64,000 bases of DNA from DASQFQ01 sp038327685 (GCA_038327685.1 JBBQLH010000004.1:1-64000), one strand, 5' to 3'. Positions 24,984 through 35,254 are shown, numbered from the stretch's first letter. Made by a program: numbers and translations. The notes: a model not told the origin generated them from the letters alone.

Positions 24984-25201
24984 TGAGCGCCAACGATCCA
25001 GGCAGTCGCCGACGCTCAGATGTTGCCCTCGTGGGCGGCGGCATGCTCACGGCGCTGTGCTGCGCGGTCGGTCCTGCGCTCATCGGCGCCGTTGCCGGCA
25101 GCGAGGTCGGTGGCTGGCTGGGCATCGCCTGCGCGATCATCCTCGCCGCCATCGTCGGCCTCGTCATTCACCGCCGCACGCGCACCCGAGGCGGCTGTTG
25201 A
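24983..25201 (+). CDS. small two-helix membrane protein with Cys-Cys in helix 1
   Basis: This 72-residue protein has VALVGGGMLTALCCAVGPAL as first helix with a vicinal CC, then GWLGIACAIILAAIVGLVIH as second helix, and a basic C-terminus ending GGC. The layout (two short helices, CC in the first, terminal Cys) recalls MerF/MerT-type mercury or soft-metal importers, though similarity is structural rather than by sequence. Its ATG overlaps the upstream stop (TGATG), so it belongs to the MerR-controlled operon. Confidence 0.55.
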   Translation: MSANDPGSRRRSDVALVGGGMLTALCCAVGPALIGAVAGSEVGGWLGIACAIILAAIVGLVIHRRTRTRGGC

Positions 25202-25203
25202 AC

Positions 25204-25812
25204 ATGCGTGCCTGGCTGGTCGGGCTCATCGCGCTGGCGACGATCGGCTTCGTGATCGGCACGAGCATCGAGCGTTACAACAGCACTCACGAGTCGGCCG
25301 CTCAGCTCCGGGCCGAGGGCGCCGCCAGCCAAGCCGCCAAACCCAGCGGTGAGCGTGCCGCGACCCACGCTGTCGAACGCGGCGGCGAAGAGAACCCGTC
25401 GACGCCCGCTACGACGACGGACAGAGGCGAGAGCGCCGCCAGCCACGCGGCCGAGAACGCAGCTGCCAGCAAAACCGGAGTGCTCAAGGAACTGCGCCCG
25501 CTGGGCATCAACATCGAGGCCGTCCCGTTCGTCGTGCTCGCGGCACTGGCCTCGCTGGCCCTGGCTGCGCTCGGCTGGGCGCGGCCGCGGTGGCTGCTCG
25601 GGCTCGCGGCGATCGCCGGCGCCATGGTCATCTTCGGTGCGCTCGACGTCCGCGAGGCGTTTCACCAATCCGACGAGAACCACACCGGCCTGGTCATCCT
25701 CGCCGCCGTGATCGCGGCAGTGCACTTCGCAGCGGCCGGCATCGCAGCCGCCCTGGCCGCCCGGCGCATGACGCCCGCTGCACCCAGTGCGGCTGGCACG
25801 ATCCCTGCGTGA
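25204..25812 (+). CDS. four-helix membrane protein of the MerR-regulated cluster
   Basis: This 202-residue protein has an N-terminal helix (RAWLVGLIALATIGFVIGTS), a polar Ala/Glu/Ser/Thr-rich extracytoplasmic stretch at residues 25-95, then three helices (FVVLAALASLALAALGWARP, LLGLAAIAGAMVIFGALDVR, GLVILAAVIAAVHFAAAGIA). The segment REAFHQSDENHTG before the last helix carries His and acidic residues that might bind metal. It begins 2 nt after the upstream stop, and its stop overlaps the GTG of the YnfA-like remnant. No family name is recognised; co-regulation with the small CC proteins suggests metal transport or efflux. Confidence 0.6.
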   Translation: MRAWLVGLIALATIGFVIGTSIERYNSTHESAAQLRAEGAASQAAKPSGERAATHAVERGGEENPSTPATTTDRGESAASHAAENAAASKTGVLKELRPLGINIEAVPFVVLAALASLALAALGWARPRWLLGLAAIAGAMVIFGALDVREAFHQSDENHTGLVILAAVIAAVHFAAAGIAAALAARRMTPAAPSAAGTIPA

Positions 25813-25892
25813 CCGCCCGCTCGATCGCGCTGTTCGTCGCCGCCGCACTCGCCGAGATCGGCGGCGCATACCTCATCTGGATCGGGCTGCGC
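25809..25892 (+). pseudogene. YnfA-family (UPF0060) N-terminal fragment at the island end
   Basis: GTG 25809 (overlapping the previous stop) opens TARSIALFVAAALAEIGGAY, then LIWIGLR, the first helix of YnfA-type small membrane proteins. After residue 28 the homology stops abruptly, and the DNA continues in another frame as a sugar ABC permease. About 80 residues of YnfA are missing, so this is a recombination junction. Confidence 0.65.
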
Positions 25893-25935
25893 GCTGACGC
25901 GATTCCTGACGCTGCGCGAAGGCAGCATCGTCGTC

Positions 25936-26917
25936 GTGACGCTGCTGACGACGCTGTACTTCTCGGTACAGACGGCGCATTTCTTCACGCACGCGAACTT
26001 CATCAACGTGCTCCCGTACTTCGCTCCGTTCGCGATCCTCGCGGCGGGCGAGGTCCTGCTGATGGTGGCGGGGGAGATCGACCTCTCGATCGGGTCGGTC
26101 TTCCTGTTCGCGCCGTTCATGTTCTACGAGTTCGACCTGGCCGGGTTCCCGCTCGTCGTCAACCTGATCCTGGCGCTGCTGTGCTGCGCGCTGGTCGGGC
26201 TGATCAACGGCGTCTTCGTCGAGATCATCGGGGTCTCGTCGTTCATCACGACGCTCGGGATGCTGCTCGGGCTGGGCGGCCTGACGCTGATCATCTCCCA
26301 CGCCCAGCCGGTCGCCATGCCGGGGAGCGACGTGACGACGCACACCGTCAACGTCACCCACATCGTCAACGGGCAGAAGATCGTCCTGCCCGAGAAGGTC
26401 AACGAGGTCGGGACATTCGCGAAGATCTTCGGCGCCGGCACCTACTCCGAGCTGATCTGGGCCCTCGTGATCATCATCGGCGTGCAGGTCCTCCTCACGC
26501 TCACGCGCTGGGGGACCTACACGATCGCGGTCGGCGGCAACAAGCTGGGCGCGAGGGAGGCCGGCATCAACGTCCGCCTCACCGTGATCCGCAACTTCGT
26601 CGTGTGCAGCATCTTCGCCGGCCTGGTGGGCGTGCTCGAGGCGACCCGCGCGGGCTCGGTCACGCCGGACACCGCCGGCGCGTCGGAGTCGATGTTCCGC
26701 GCCGTGTCGGCGGCGGTGATCGGCGGCACGCTGCTGGTCGGCGGCGAGGGGACCGCGATCGGGGCGCTGTTCGGCGCCCTGTTCCTGGGCATCCTGCGCG
26801 ACGGCCTGACCCTCGAGGGGGTCAACGCCGACTACCTGGACTTCATCCTCGGCGTCGCGATCCTCGCCGCGATGGTGATCAACATCTACGTCGGCCGGGT
26901 CAGGAAGGGGAGCGGCC

Positions 26918-26925
<8 letters not shown>
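25936..26925 (+). CDS. sugar ABC transporter permease (RbsC/AraH class), 5' end at a junction
   Basis: This 329-residue permease of the monosaccharide ABC family has about nine to ten hydrophobic segments. Family landmarks are LPYFAPFAILAAGEVLLMVA, GEIDLSIGSVF, GVFVEIIGVSSFITTLGMLL, GTYTIAVGGNKLGAREAGIN and IGGTLLVGGEGTAIGALFGA. In-frame coding similarity extends upstream to about 25891 (ALTRFLTLREGSIVV), so the native N-terminus was cut by the YnfA junction. The GTG at 25936 is the likeliest surviving start but has no good RBS. The usual periplasmic binding-protein gene is missing upstream. It overlaps the ATPase gene by 8 nt. Confidence 0.8.
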
Positions 26926-27729
<804 letters not shown>

Positions 27730-27733
<4 letters not shown>

Positions 27734-28674
27734 CTGGCGCGCAGCGTGATCGTCCGCGCCCTGTCGGCGTGCGCGTGCCGTCGACGGGCTCGCAGTTCCT
27801 CCTCGAACGCGAGGGGCAGCGGGCGATCGTGACCGAGGTGGGCGCCACGCTGCGGTCGTGGCGGGTCGACGAGCGTGAGCAGCTCGACACGTTCGACATC
27901 GACGAGGTCGGTGACGCCTTCCACGGCAAGGTGCTGGTGCCCTGGCCCAACCGCATCCGGGACTCCCGCTACGTCTTCGAGGGCGCCGAGCACCGCGTGG
28001 CGATCTCCGAGCCGGAGCGGGGCAGCGCGCTGCACGGGCTGGTGCTGTGGGCCAACTGGCGGCCGCTCCGCCACTCGAGCGCCGAGGTCGTGCTCGGCTA
28101 CATGCTGCATCCGCAGCCCGGATACCCGTTCACGCTCGAGCTCGAGGTCGAGTACCGGCTGACCGCCGGCGGGCTCGAGGTCGCGCTGCGGGCGACCAAC
28201 CGCGGCGACACGATGGCGCCCTTCGGCGCCGGCTTCCATCCCTACCTGGCGCTCGGCGGGGGGCGCCTCGGCGACGCCCTGCTCGAGCTGCCGGCGCGCA
28301 CTCGCGTGCCGGTGGACGCGCGGCTGCTGCCGGTAGGCGATCCGGTACCCGTCGAGGGCACCGAGTACGACTTCCGCCGCCGCCGCCCGCTCGGGCCGCT
28401 CGCGCTCGACACCAGCTTCGGAGACCTGAAGCGCGGCCCGGACGGACTGGCTCGCGCGACGCTCGTCGCCGGCTCGGACGAGCGGGCGGTGACCGTGTGG
28501 ATGGACGCGCACTTCCGGTTCATCCACGTCTACACGTCCCGCGCAGGCGTCGCCGTCGAGCCGATGACGTGCGCGCCGGACGCGTTCAACTCTGGTGACG
28601 GCCTCCTGGCGCTCGTGCCGGGAGCCTCGTTCACCGGTCGCTGGGGGCTCAACACACAACGGGAGGTGCAGTGA
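27730..28674 (+). CDS. cytoplasmic aldose 1-epimerase family protein
   Basis: This 314-residue galactose-mutarotase-like protein includes VLVPWPNRIRDSRYVFEGAE, then LHGLVLWANW (catalytic-type His), GFHPYLALGGG (second His) and a C-terminal VAVEPMTCAPDAFNSGDGL with the conserved Glu. There is no signal peptide. It interconverts sugar anomers, which suits its place at the end of a sugar ABC import operon. The GTG overlaps the ATPase stop (GTGA). The exact sugar is unknown. Confidence 0.85.
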
Positions 28675-29936
28675 TGCGAAGGTCAGCCAGGACCAAGAGC
28701 CGCGCCGTAGTGGCGGGGATCGCGGCGGTCGCGCTGGCGGCCGCTTGCGCAACGGGTGCGGTGGCGAAGCCGCCACACCAGGGGCACCACGGGCACCAGG
28801 GTCACCACGGAGGCCTGTCGGTCACGAAGGCGGGCTTCGATTCCGTCGGCGGGACGGCGGTCGATCGCTACACGCTCGCCAACGGGTCGATGTCGGCGTC
28901 GATCATCACCTACGGCGGCATCCTCCAGGAGCTCCGGGCGCCCGACCGCCGGGGGCGGCTCGCGAACATCACGCTCGGCTACGCCGACCTGGCCGGGTAC
29001 ACGGTCCTGCGCGGCGATCCGCCGACCGCCAACCCCTCGTACTTCGGCGCGATCATCGGGCGCTACGGCAACCGCATCGGGGGTGCGAAGTTCACGCTCG
29101 ACGGCAAGACCTACACGCTCGACGCCAACAACGGGCCCAACAGCCTCCACGGCGGCGACAAGGGCTTCGACAAGTTCGTGTGGGCGGCCGAGTCGTTCAA
29201 GAAGCACGGCGTCGTCGGAGTGAAGCTGACGCGCACGAGCGCGGCCGGCGAGGGATGCACGCCGCCGCCCGCCTGCACGGGCTACCCCGGCACCCTCCAG
29301 GTCGAGGTGGACTACACGCTCGACCAGCGCAACCACCTGCGGATCGACTACACCGCGAAGACGGACCAGGCGACTGTCGTCAACCTCACGAACCACGCCT
29401 ACTGGAACCTTTCGGGCGAGGGCACGGGCACCATCTACGACCACCGGCTCAGGCTCAACGCGGACCGCTACACGCCGGTCGACTCGACGCTGATCCCGAC
29501 CGGCACGCTCGACCCGGTGGCCGGCACGCCGTTCGACTTCCGCACCCCTCATGCGATCGGGGAGCGGATCCGCGACAACAACCAGCAGCTGATGTTCGGC
29601 CAGGGCTACGACCACAACTGGGTGCTCAACCGCCCCGCCGGGGACACGAGCATGATCCAGGCGGCCCGGCTGAAGGACCCGGCCAGCGGCCGCGTCCTCA
29701 CCATGTCCACGACGGAGCCCGGGATCCAGTTCTACTCGGGCAACTTCCTCGACGGCACGCTCTACGGCACGAGCGGCCACGCGTACCGGCAGGGGGACGG
29801 GCTTGCGCTGGAGACCCAGCACTTCCCCGACTCGCCGAACAAGCCCGACCCGCCCTTCCCGTCGACGGTCCTCCGTCCCGGGCAGACCTACTCGACGTCG
29901 ACGATCCTCGGCTTCTCGACGTCCCGTCACCACTGA
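28674..29936 (+). CDS. secreted aldose 1-epimerase (GalM-like) with His-rich linker
   Basis: This protein of about 420 residues starts with a signal sequence (SRAVVAGIAAVALAAACATG) whose VAAAC-like end suggests possible lipidation at Cys 26. A His/Gly-rich linker (PPHQGHHGHQGHHGG) follows, then a full GalM domain: YGGILQELRAPDRRG, GRYGNRIGGAKFTLDG, NGPNSLHGGDKGFDKFVW (His), NLTNHAYWNLSGEG (His) and PGIQFYSGNFLDGTL (catalytic-type Glu in TTEPG). The ATG overlaps the previous stop. It follows the cytoplasmic epimerase in the same operon and would equilibrate sugars outside before uptake. The His-rich linker could bind metal. Confidence 0.88.
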   Translation: MRRSARTKSRAVVAGIAAVALAAACATGAVAKPPHQGHHGHQGHHGGLSVTKAGFDSVGGTAVDRYTLANGSMSASIITYGGILQELRAPDRRGRLANITLGYADLAGYTVLRGDPPTANPSYFGAIIGRYGNRIGGAKFTLDGKTYTLDANNGPNSLHGGDKGFDKFVWAAESFKKHGVVGVKLTRTSAAGEGCTPPPACTGYPGTLQVEVDYTLDQRNHLRIDYTAKTDQATVVNLTNHAYWNLSGEGTGTIYDHRLRLNADRYTPVDSTLIPTGTLDPVAGTPFDFRTPHAIGERIRDNNQQLMFGQGYDHNWVLNRPAGDTSMIQAARLKDPASGRVLTMSTTEPGIQFYSGNFLDGTLYGTSGHAYRQGDGLALETQHFPDSPNKPDPPFPSTVLRPGQTYSTSTILGFSTSRHH

Positions 29937-29950
29937 GCAGGGGTGCGGTC

Positions 29951-29978
29951 CCGCCGCCGGCCCCCGGGCCGGCGGCGG
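29951..29978 (+). terminator. strong hairpin ending the sugar operon
   Basis: CCGCCGCCGGCCC (29951-29963) and its complement (29966-29978) form a perfect 13-bp stem with a 2-nt loop, 15 nt after the GalM stop and 18 nt before the convergent FkbM stop. It is probably used from both sides. Confidence 0.65.
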
Positions 29979-29995
29979 TCCGATCCCCCTGCGAA

Positions 29996-30733
29996 TCAGG
30001 AGCGCGCGACGAAATTCACCGGGAAGCCCCGGGTGAACGCGCGCCGGAACCGCTCGAGCGAGTACGGGCCGTCGCCGGCGAGGTCGTAGATCCGCAGGCG
30101 CGCATCGTCCGTGAGCAGCGAGTACACGTCGCCCGGCTCCGTGCCGTAGTGGTCGGCGGAACCGAGACCGTGCTCGAACGCGACGACCGGCCGGTAGGTC
30201 TTCAGCGTCTCCAGCGCGCCTTGGAGCACCTCGAGCTCGGCGCCTTCGACGTCGACCTTGACGAACGCCGGGCGGAACGAGTCGGGGAGCGCGTCGTCGA
30301 GCCGCTCGACCTCGACGGTCAGGTGCTCGAAGCGCTCGGCGCGGGGGGTCGGTCGCTGCCGGAAGCCGCTCCATCCCGGATTGCCGACAACATGGACGAA
30401 TGTGCGGTCACCATGCTCGTTCGCGAGCGCCTTGGTGCGGACGTCGACGTGCGGGAACGCCGCTCGCAGGCCGGCCGCCAGCGCCGGCAGCGGCTCGTAG
30501 GCGATGTGCCGCCCGTTCGGAGCGACGCGGACGAGGTCCCGCAAAACGTCGCCGACGTGGCTGCCGACGTCGATGCAATCCCCGTCGTGCGGCACCGTCC
30601 AGGCCACGAGCCGCCGGAGGTGCGCTCGTTCGGCCAGATCTCGGCGGACGGCCGGCCGTGCCATCTGCCAGGCACGCCGCGCCTCTTCCTCCATGCCCAG
30701 CTGTGCGGCGATGCGCCGCGCCATGCTCTTCAT
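29996..30733 (-). CDS. FkbM-family methyltransferase
   Basis: This 245-residue SAM methyltransferase has GDCIDVGSHVGDVLRDLVRV (motif I), HIAYEPLPALAAGLRAAFPH (motif II), FVKVDVEGAELEVLQGALET (the diagnostic FkbM block) and VVAFEHGLGSADHY. FkbM enzymes O-methylate sugars or secondary metabolites. The N-terminal 40 residues are basic/helical. It is a single gene, convergent with the sugar operon. The substrate may be a surface polysaccharide; no other glycan-modification genes adjoin directly. Confidence 0.85.
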   Translation of the reverse strand: MKSMARRIAAQLGMEEEARRAWQMARPAVRRDLAERAHLRRLVAWTVPHDGDCIDVGSHVGDVLRDLVRVAPNGRHIAYEPLPALAAGLRAAFPHVDVRTKALANEHGDRTFVHVVGNPGWSGFRQRPTPRAERFEHLTVEVERLDDALPDSFRPAFVKVDVEGAELEVLQGALETLKTYRPVVAFEHGLGSADHYGTEPGDVYSLLTDDARLRIYDLAGDGPYSLERFRRAFTRGFPVNFVARS

Positions 30734-30783
30734 TGCGACCCGGCACGCTAAAGGGAGCGTCGGAATGACCCGATGATGCGGAG

Positions 30784-32118
30784 GTGAGCCTTCGCGCGCC
30801 TATTTCCCGCACGCGCGCCCTTGGCCAGGTTCCCGCCGGCGCTCGGAGCCGCCGTCCGTGGGTCGAGCACTGGCTCGACACCTGTCGCGACCTCCAGGCG
30901 CTCAAGGCCTCCCATCCGATGATGGACGCGGTGATCGACGAGATCGACGGCCGCATGATCCGGATCGGAGACCACTGGCTCGCCGACTTCGCGTCGTGCA
31001 ACTACCTCGGCTTCGACCTCGACCGCGAGATCATCGACGCGATCCCCGCGTACCTCGACACCTGGGGCACGCATCCGAGCTGGTCGCGGCTGCTCGGCAG
31101 CCCGGTCATCTACGAGGAGATCGAGGCGCGCCTGACCGAGCTGCTCGGCAGCGAGGACTCGCTCGTCCTCCCGACCATCACGCACATCCACATGTCCGTG
31201 ATCCCCCTGCTGGCCGCGTCGGGCACGATCTTCCTCGACGCCCGCGCCCACAAGACCATCTACGACGGCTGCCAGGTCGCCCGTGCGCGCGGCGCGGCGG
31301 TCAAGCGCTACCGCTTCGAGGATCCCGACCACCTCGACCAGCTGCTCGCCGGCGAGCGCGATCCGACCCGCCTCGTGTGCATGGACGGCGTCAACAGCAT
31401 GACGGGCAACGCGCCCGACATCCGCGCCTTCGCGGCCGTCGCGCGCAAGCACGGCGCGCTGCTCTACGTCGACGACGCCCACGGCTTCGGCGTCATCGGC
31501 GAGCGCCGCGAGGACGAGTCGTGCATCTACGGCGCCCGCGGCAACAGCGTGGTCCGCCATTGCGACGAGACCTACGACGACGTCGTGCTCGTCGGGGGCT
31601 TCTCCAAGGCCTACTCGTCGCTGCTCGCGTTCATCGCCTGCCCCACCGAGGTCAAGGACCTGCTCAAGGTGGCCGCCCCGCCCTACCTCTACTCGGGACC
31701 GTCGCCCGTGGCTTCGCTCGCCAGCGTCCTCGTCGGGTTCGACGTCAACGAACGCCGCGGCGACGAGCTGCGCCGGGTCCTCCATGCGCACACCGCGCGC
31801 GTGCTCGACTGCCTGCAACGACTCGGCGTCCACACCCCGAACCACTCGGGCTTCCCGATCGTCGAGATCCCGCTGCGCGACCACCAGCGCATCGATGCGG
31901 TCGGCCGGATGCTGTTCGACCGCGGCGTCTACGTGACGCTCGCGGCCTACCCGCTCGTCCCGCGCGACGAGGTCGGCTTCCGCGCGCAGCTGACCGCGGC
32001 GAACACGGACGCCGAGATCGACATGCTGATCGGAGCGCTCGAGGAGCTGGCCGAGGCCGGCGAGCTGCAAACCGTCGAAGACGACATCCCGTTCGTCGTG
32101 AGCGTCGCGAACGCCTGA
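30784..32118 (+). CDS. PLP-dependent alpha-oxoamine synthase-like enzyme (AONS/KBL/SPT family)
   Basis: This 444-residue fold-type I PLP enzyme includes DFASCNYLGFDLDREI, GTHPSWSRLLGS, ARAHKTIYDGC, LLYVDDAHGFGVIGE (Asp holding the pyridine N, then His), DVVLVGGFSKAYSSLLAFIA (PLP Lys) and YLYSGPSPVA. This order matches 8-amino-7-oxononanoate synthase and serine palmitoyltransferase relatives that condense an amino acid with an acyl-CoA. The GTG at 30784 follows GGAG-like bases. No biotin or sphingolipid genes adjoin, so the acyl acceptor is unclear. It may share a transcript with the GGDEF/EAL gene 1 nt downstream. Confidence 0.82.
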   Translation: MSLRAPISRTRALGQVPAGARSRRPWVEHWLDTCRDLQALKASHPMMDAVIDEIDGRMIRIGDHWLADFASCNYLGFDLDREIIDAIPAYLDTWGTHPSWSRLLGSPVIYEEIEARLTELLGSEDSLVLPTITHIHMSVIPLLAASGTIFLDARAHKTIYDGCQVARARGAAVKRYRFEDPDHLDQLLAGERDPTRLVCMDGVNSMTGNAPDIRAFAAVARKHGALLYVDDAHGFGVIGERREDESCIYGARGNSVVRHCDETYDDVVLVGGFSKAYSSLLAFIACPTEVKDLLKVAAPPYLYSGPSPVASLASVLVGFDVNERRGDELRRVLHAHTARVLDCLQRLGVHTPNHSGFPIVEIPLRDHQRIDAVGRMLFDRGVYVTLAAYPLVPRDEVGFRAQLTAANTDAEIDMLIGALEELAEAGELQTVEDDIPFVVSVANA

Positions 32119-32119
32119 G

Positions 32120-35100
32120 ATGAAGGTCTGGGCACGAATCCGCGCGCTGCCGCTCTGGCAGGTCTACCTGGCCGTCGGAGCGCTGATCTCCGCGCTCTAC
32201 GTGTGGGTGCCCCCGTTCGCCGGCAGCGGGCCGGTGTTCAACCTGCTCGGGCTCTCGCCGGTGGTCGCGATCGTCGTCGGCGTTCGGCGCTACCGCCGCT
32301 CCGGGGCCGGGCCGTGGCGCTGGTTCGCGATCGGGTTCCTGCTGTTCTGGCTGGGCGACCTCTACACCTACAGCTATCCGCGGCTGACCGGCACCGAAGT
32401 GCCGTTCCCGTCGCTCGGGGACGCGGCCTACGTGATGGTCTATCCCGCCCTGATGATGGGCCTGCTCATCCTGGTCCGGCGCCGCAACCCGGAGCGCGAC
32501 CGCGCCGGAGCGATCGACTCGCTGATCATCACGCTGGGCCTGGCGCTGGTCTCGTGGATCGCCCTGATCCAGCCGTCGCTGCACGACGACCAGCTCTCGA
32601 CGGTCGCGAAGCTGGTCTCGATCGCCTACCCGATCGGCGACATCCTGCTGCTCGCCGCGGCCATCCGCCTCGCCGTGGACTCGGGCACGCGCCGGCCGGC
32701 GTTCTACCTGCTCGTCTTGAGCATCGTGGCCCTGCTCGCCACCGATTTCGCCTACGGCCTGGTCACCCTCGCGGGCAACTACGACGGCCAGGTGTGGCTC
32801 GACATCGGCTGGATCAGCTTCTATCTGCTGTGGGGAGCGGCCGCGCTGCACCCCTCGATGGGGGACCTCGAGCAGGCCGCGCCGGATCGCGACGCGCGCC
32901 TGACGCCACTACGACTGATGACGCTCACCTGCGCGTCGCTGATCGCGCCGGTGATGGCCCTGCTCCAGGTCATCGACCGGGGCGACGACCGCTTCGTGGT
33001 CAACGTCGCCGCGATCATCCTCTTCGCCCTCGTCGTGACGCGCATGGCCGGTCTCGTGCGCCAGCAGGAGCGCTCCGTCGCGCGTGAGCGGATCCTCAGC
33101 GCCGCGGGAGCCGATCTCGTCGCCGCCACCAGCCGCGCGGACATCTGCCGCGCGGCGCTCGTCGCCGCGCGCGCGCTCGCCGGAGACGCCGCGGCCGCCC
33201 GCCTCTGCCTGCTCGACGGCGGCGTCGTGGTCGCCGTCGACGGCGAGCTCGGTGCGGCGTGGCCCGTCACGCCCGAGACGGCGGCGGCCCTGCTCGAACG
33301 CGACCGGCCGATCGGCTCGCCGACCCGCCTGTCCGCGAGCGTGCTCGCTGAGCTGCGCGTCCCGTCGACGTCGGCGGACACGCTGATGCTGGCGCTCTCG
33401 GTCCGCGGCGACACGCATGGACTGCTCGCGATCGCGTGCGAGAAGCGGATCCCGCGAGCGCTGCAGAGCAGCCTGGCCGCACTGGCGACGGAGGTCTCGC
33501 TCGCGCTCGAGAGCGCGGCCCTGACCGAGGAGGTCCACCGCCGCACGAGCGAGGCGCGCTTCGGCTCGCTCGTCCAGCATTCCAGCGACCTCATCACCGT
33601 CCTCGACGCGTCCGGGCTGGTCGTCTACCAGAGCCCCTCGATCGAGCGGGTCCTGGGCTACTCGCCCGAAGAGCTCGTCGGCACCACCTTCATCCGGCTC
33701 CTGCAGCCCGGCGAGGAGGGCCGCCTGCCCCACGTCCTGGCCGACCCCGCGCACGCCGTCGCCGGCACCGAGGCGCTCGAGTGCAGCCTCCGCCACAAGG
33801 ACGGCGAGGTGCGCCAGTTCGAGGTCCTCTACACCGATCTGCTCGACGACGAGAACGTCCACGGCGTCGTGCTCAACAGCCGCGATGTCAGCGAGCGCAA
33901 GGCCTTCGAGGAGCAGCTCGCGCACCAGGCGTTCCACGATCCGGTCACCAACCTCGCCAACCGCGCGCTGTTCGTCGAGCGCGTGCGGCACGCAGTCCCC
34001 CGGGCACGGCGTGAACGCTCTCTCCTGGCCGTGATCTTCATGGATCTCGACGACTTCAAGACGATCAACGACAGCCTCGGTCACGCCGCCGGCGACGCGG
34101 TGCTGCTCGAGTTCGCCAAGCGCCTGGACGGCAGCATCCGCCCCAGCGACACCGCGGCCCGTTTCGGCGGCGACGAGTTCGCCGTCCTGCTCGAGGACGT
34201 CGGGAGCGCCCAGGACGCCGCCGACACGGCCGAGCGGATCCTCGAGTCGCTGTCCGCGCCGCTGCTCCTGGAGGGCAAGGAGCTGTTCGTCCGCTGCAGC
34301 CTCGGCATCTCGATCGCCGAGGGGGAGTCCGCGGCCGGCGCCGACGAGCTCATCCGCAACGCCGACGCCGCGATGTACATCGCCAAGCGCGACGGCAAGG
34401 GCGGCTACCGGCTGTTCGAGCCCGCCATGCACGAAGGGGTGCTCGAGCGCCTGGAGCTCCGCGCCGACCTCCAGCGGGCGATGACCGCCGGGCAGCTCGA
34501 GCTGTACTACCAGCCGCTGGTGCTCCTCAGCGACGGCGGCGCCACCGGCGTCGAGGCGCTGTTGCGCTGGCATCACCCCGAGCGCGGCATGCTCGGCCCC
34601 GACACCTTCATCCCGCTCGCCGAGGAGATGGGCCTGATCGTGCCGATCGGGCGCTGGGTGCTGCGCGAGGCCTGCCGCCAGGCGCGCCAGATGCAGAAGC
34701 TGCTGCCGGCCGACCCGCCGCTCTCGATGAGCGTGAACCTGTCCGTCAAGCAGCTCCAGCACTCTGACATCGCCGCCGACGTCCGCGACGCGCTCGCCGA
34801 GTCCGGGCTCCCCGGCAGCTCGCTCACGCTCGAGATCACCGAGACGGTGCTGATGACCGACACGGACCTCGCGGTGCAGCGGCTCGAAGAGCTCAAGTCC
34901 CTCGGCGTCCGGCTGGCGATGGACGACTTCGGCACCGGCTACTCATCGCTGAGCTACCTCAGCCGCTTCCCGGTCGACATCCTCAAGATGGACCGCTCCT
35001 TCCTGCGCGACGGCGCCTCGCCGACGACGTCGGCGCTCGCGTCCGCCGTCATCGCGCTGGGCGCGACGCTGGAGCTCGAGATCGTCGCCGAGGGGATCGA

Positions 35101-35254
35101 GTACCCGGAGCAGTGGACCGGGCTGCGCGATCTCGGGTGTGGCTCGGGCCAGGGCTTCCTGTTCGCCCACCCCATGGACGCCGACGCCACGCTCGACTAC
35201 CTCCGCGCCAGCCCGGCGGAGCGGCCCGAGCCCAGCGGCGCCGATGCACCATAA
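32120..35254 (+). CDS. membrane GGDEF-EAL c-di-GMP enzyme with GAF-like and PAS domains
   Basis: This is a 1044-residue signalling protein. About nine to ten hydrophobic helices fill residues 10-310, a GAF-like region lies around 325-465, and a PAS domain around 475-590 (LVQHSSDLITVLDASGLVVY). A GGDEF domain follows (FGGDEFAVLLEDVGS, motif near residue 682, preceded by DLDDFKTINDSLGH) and an EAL domain (GVEALLRWHHPERG near 810, LEITETVLM, MDDFGTGYSSLSYL, ILKMDRSFLRD). Both catalytic motifs look intact, so it may make and degrade c-di-GMP, with one activity allosteric. It starts 1 nt after the PLP-enzyme stop and its stop overlaps the MFS gene. Confidence 0.9.
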   Translation: MKVWARIRALPLWQVYLAVGALISALYVWVPPFAGSGPVFNLLGLSPVVAIVVGVRRYRRSGAGPWRWFAIGFLLFWLGDLYTYSYPRLTGTEVPFPSLGDAAYVMVYPALMMGLLILVRRRNPERDRAGAIDSLIITLGLALVSWIALIQPSLHDDQLSTVAKLVSIAYPIGDILLLAAAIRLAVDSGTRRPAFYLLVLSIVALLATDFAYGLVTLAGNYDGQVWLDIGWISFYLLWGAAALHPSMGDLEQAAPDRDARLTPLRLMTLTCASLIAPVMALLQVIDRGDDRFVVNVAAIILFALVVTRMAGLVRQQERSVARERILSAAGADLVAATSRADICRAALVAARALAGDAAAARLCLLDGGVVVAVDGELGAAWPVTPETAAALLERDRPIGSPTRLSASVLAELRVPSTSADTLMLALSVRGDTHGLLAIACEKRIPRALQSSLAALATEVSLALESAALTEEVHRRTSEARFGSLVQHSSDLITVLDASGLVVYQSPSIERVLGYSPEELVGTTFIRLLQPGEEGRLPHVLADPAHAVAGTEALECSLRHKDGEVRQFEVLYTDLLDDENVHGVVLNSRDVSERKAFEEQLAHQAFHDPVTNLANRALFVERVRHAVPRARRERSLLAVIFMDLDDFKTINDSLGHAAGDAVLLEFAKRLDGSIRPSDTAARFGGDEFAVLLEDVGSAQDAADTAERILESLSAPLLLEGKELFVRCSLGISIAEGESAAGADELIRNADAAMYIAKRDGKGGYRLFEPAMHEGVLERLELRADLQRAMTAGQLELYYQPLVLLSDGGATGVEALLRWHHPERGMLGPDTFIPLAEEMGLIVPIGRWVLREACRQARQMQKLLPADPPLSMSVNLSVKQLQHSDIAADVRDALAESGLPGSSLTLEITETVLMTDTDLAVQRLEELKSLGVRLAMDDFGTGYSSLSYLSRFPVDILKMDRSFLRDGASPTTSALASAVIALGATLELEIVAEGIEYPEQWTGLRDLGCGSGQGFLFAHPMDADATLDYLRASPAERPEPSGADAP

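Noticed and set aside
24983..25201. Confident call as MerT or MerF
   Set aside because: Two helices and a CC pair agree, but there is no second Cys pair and no merP/merA; kept as a structural analogy only.
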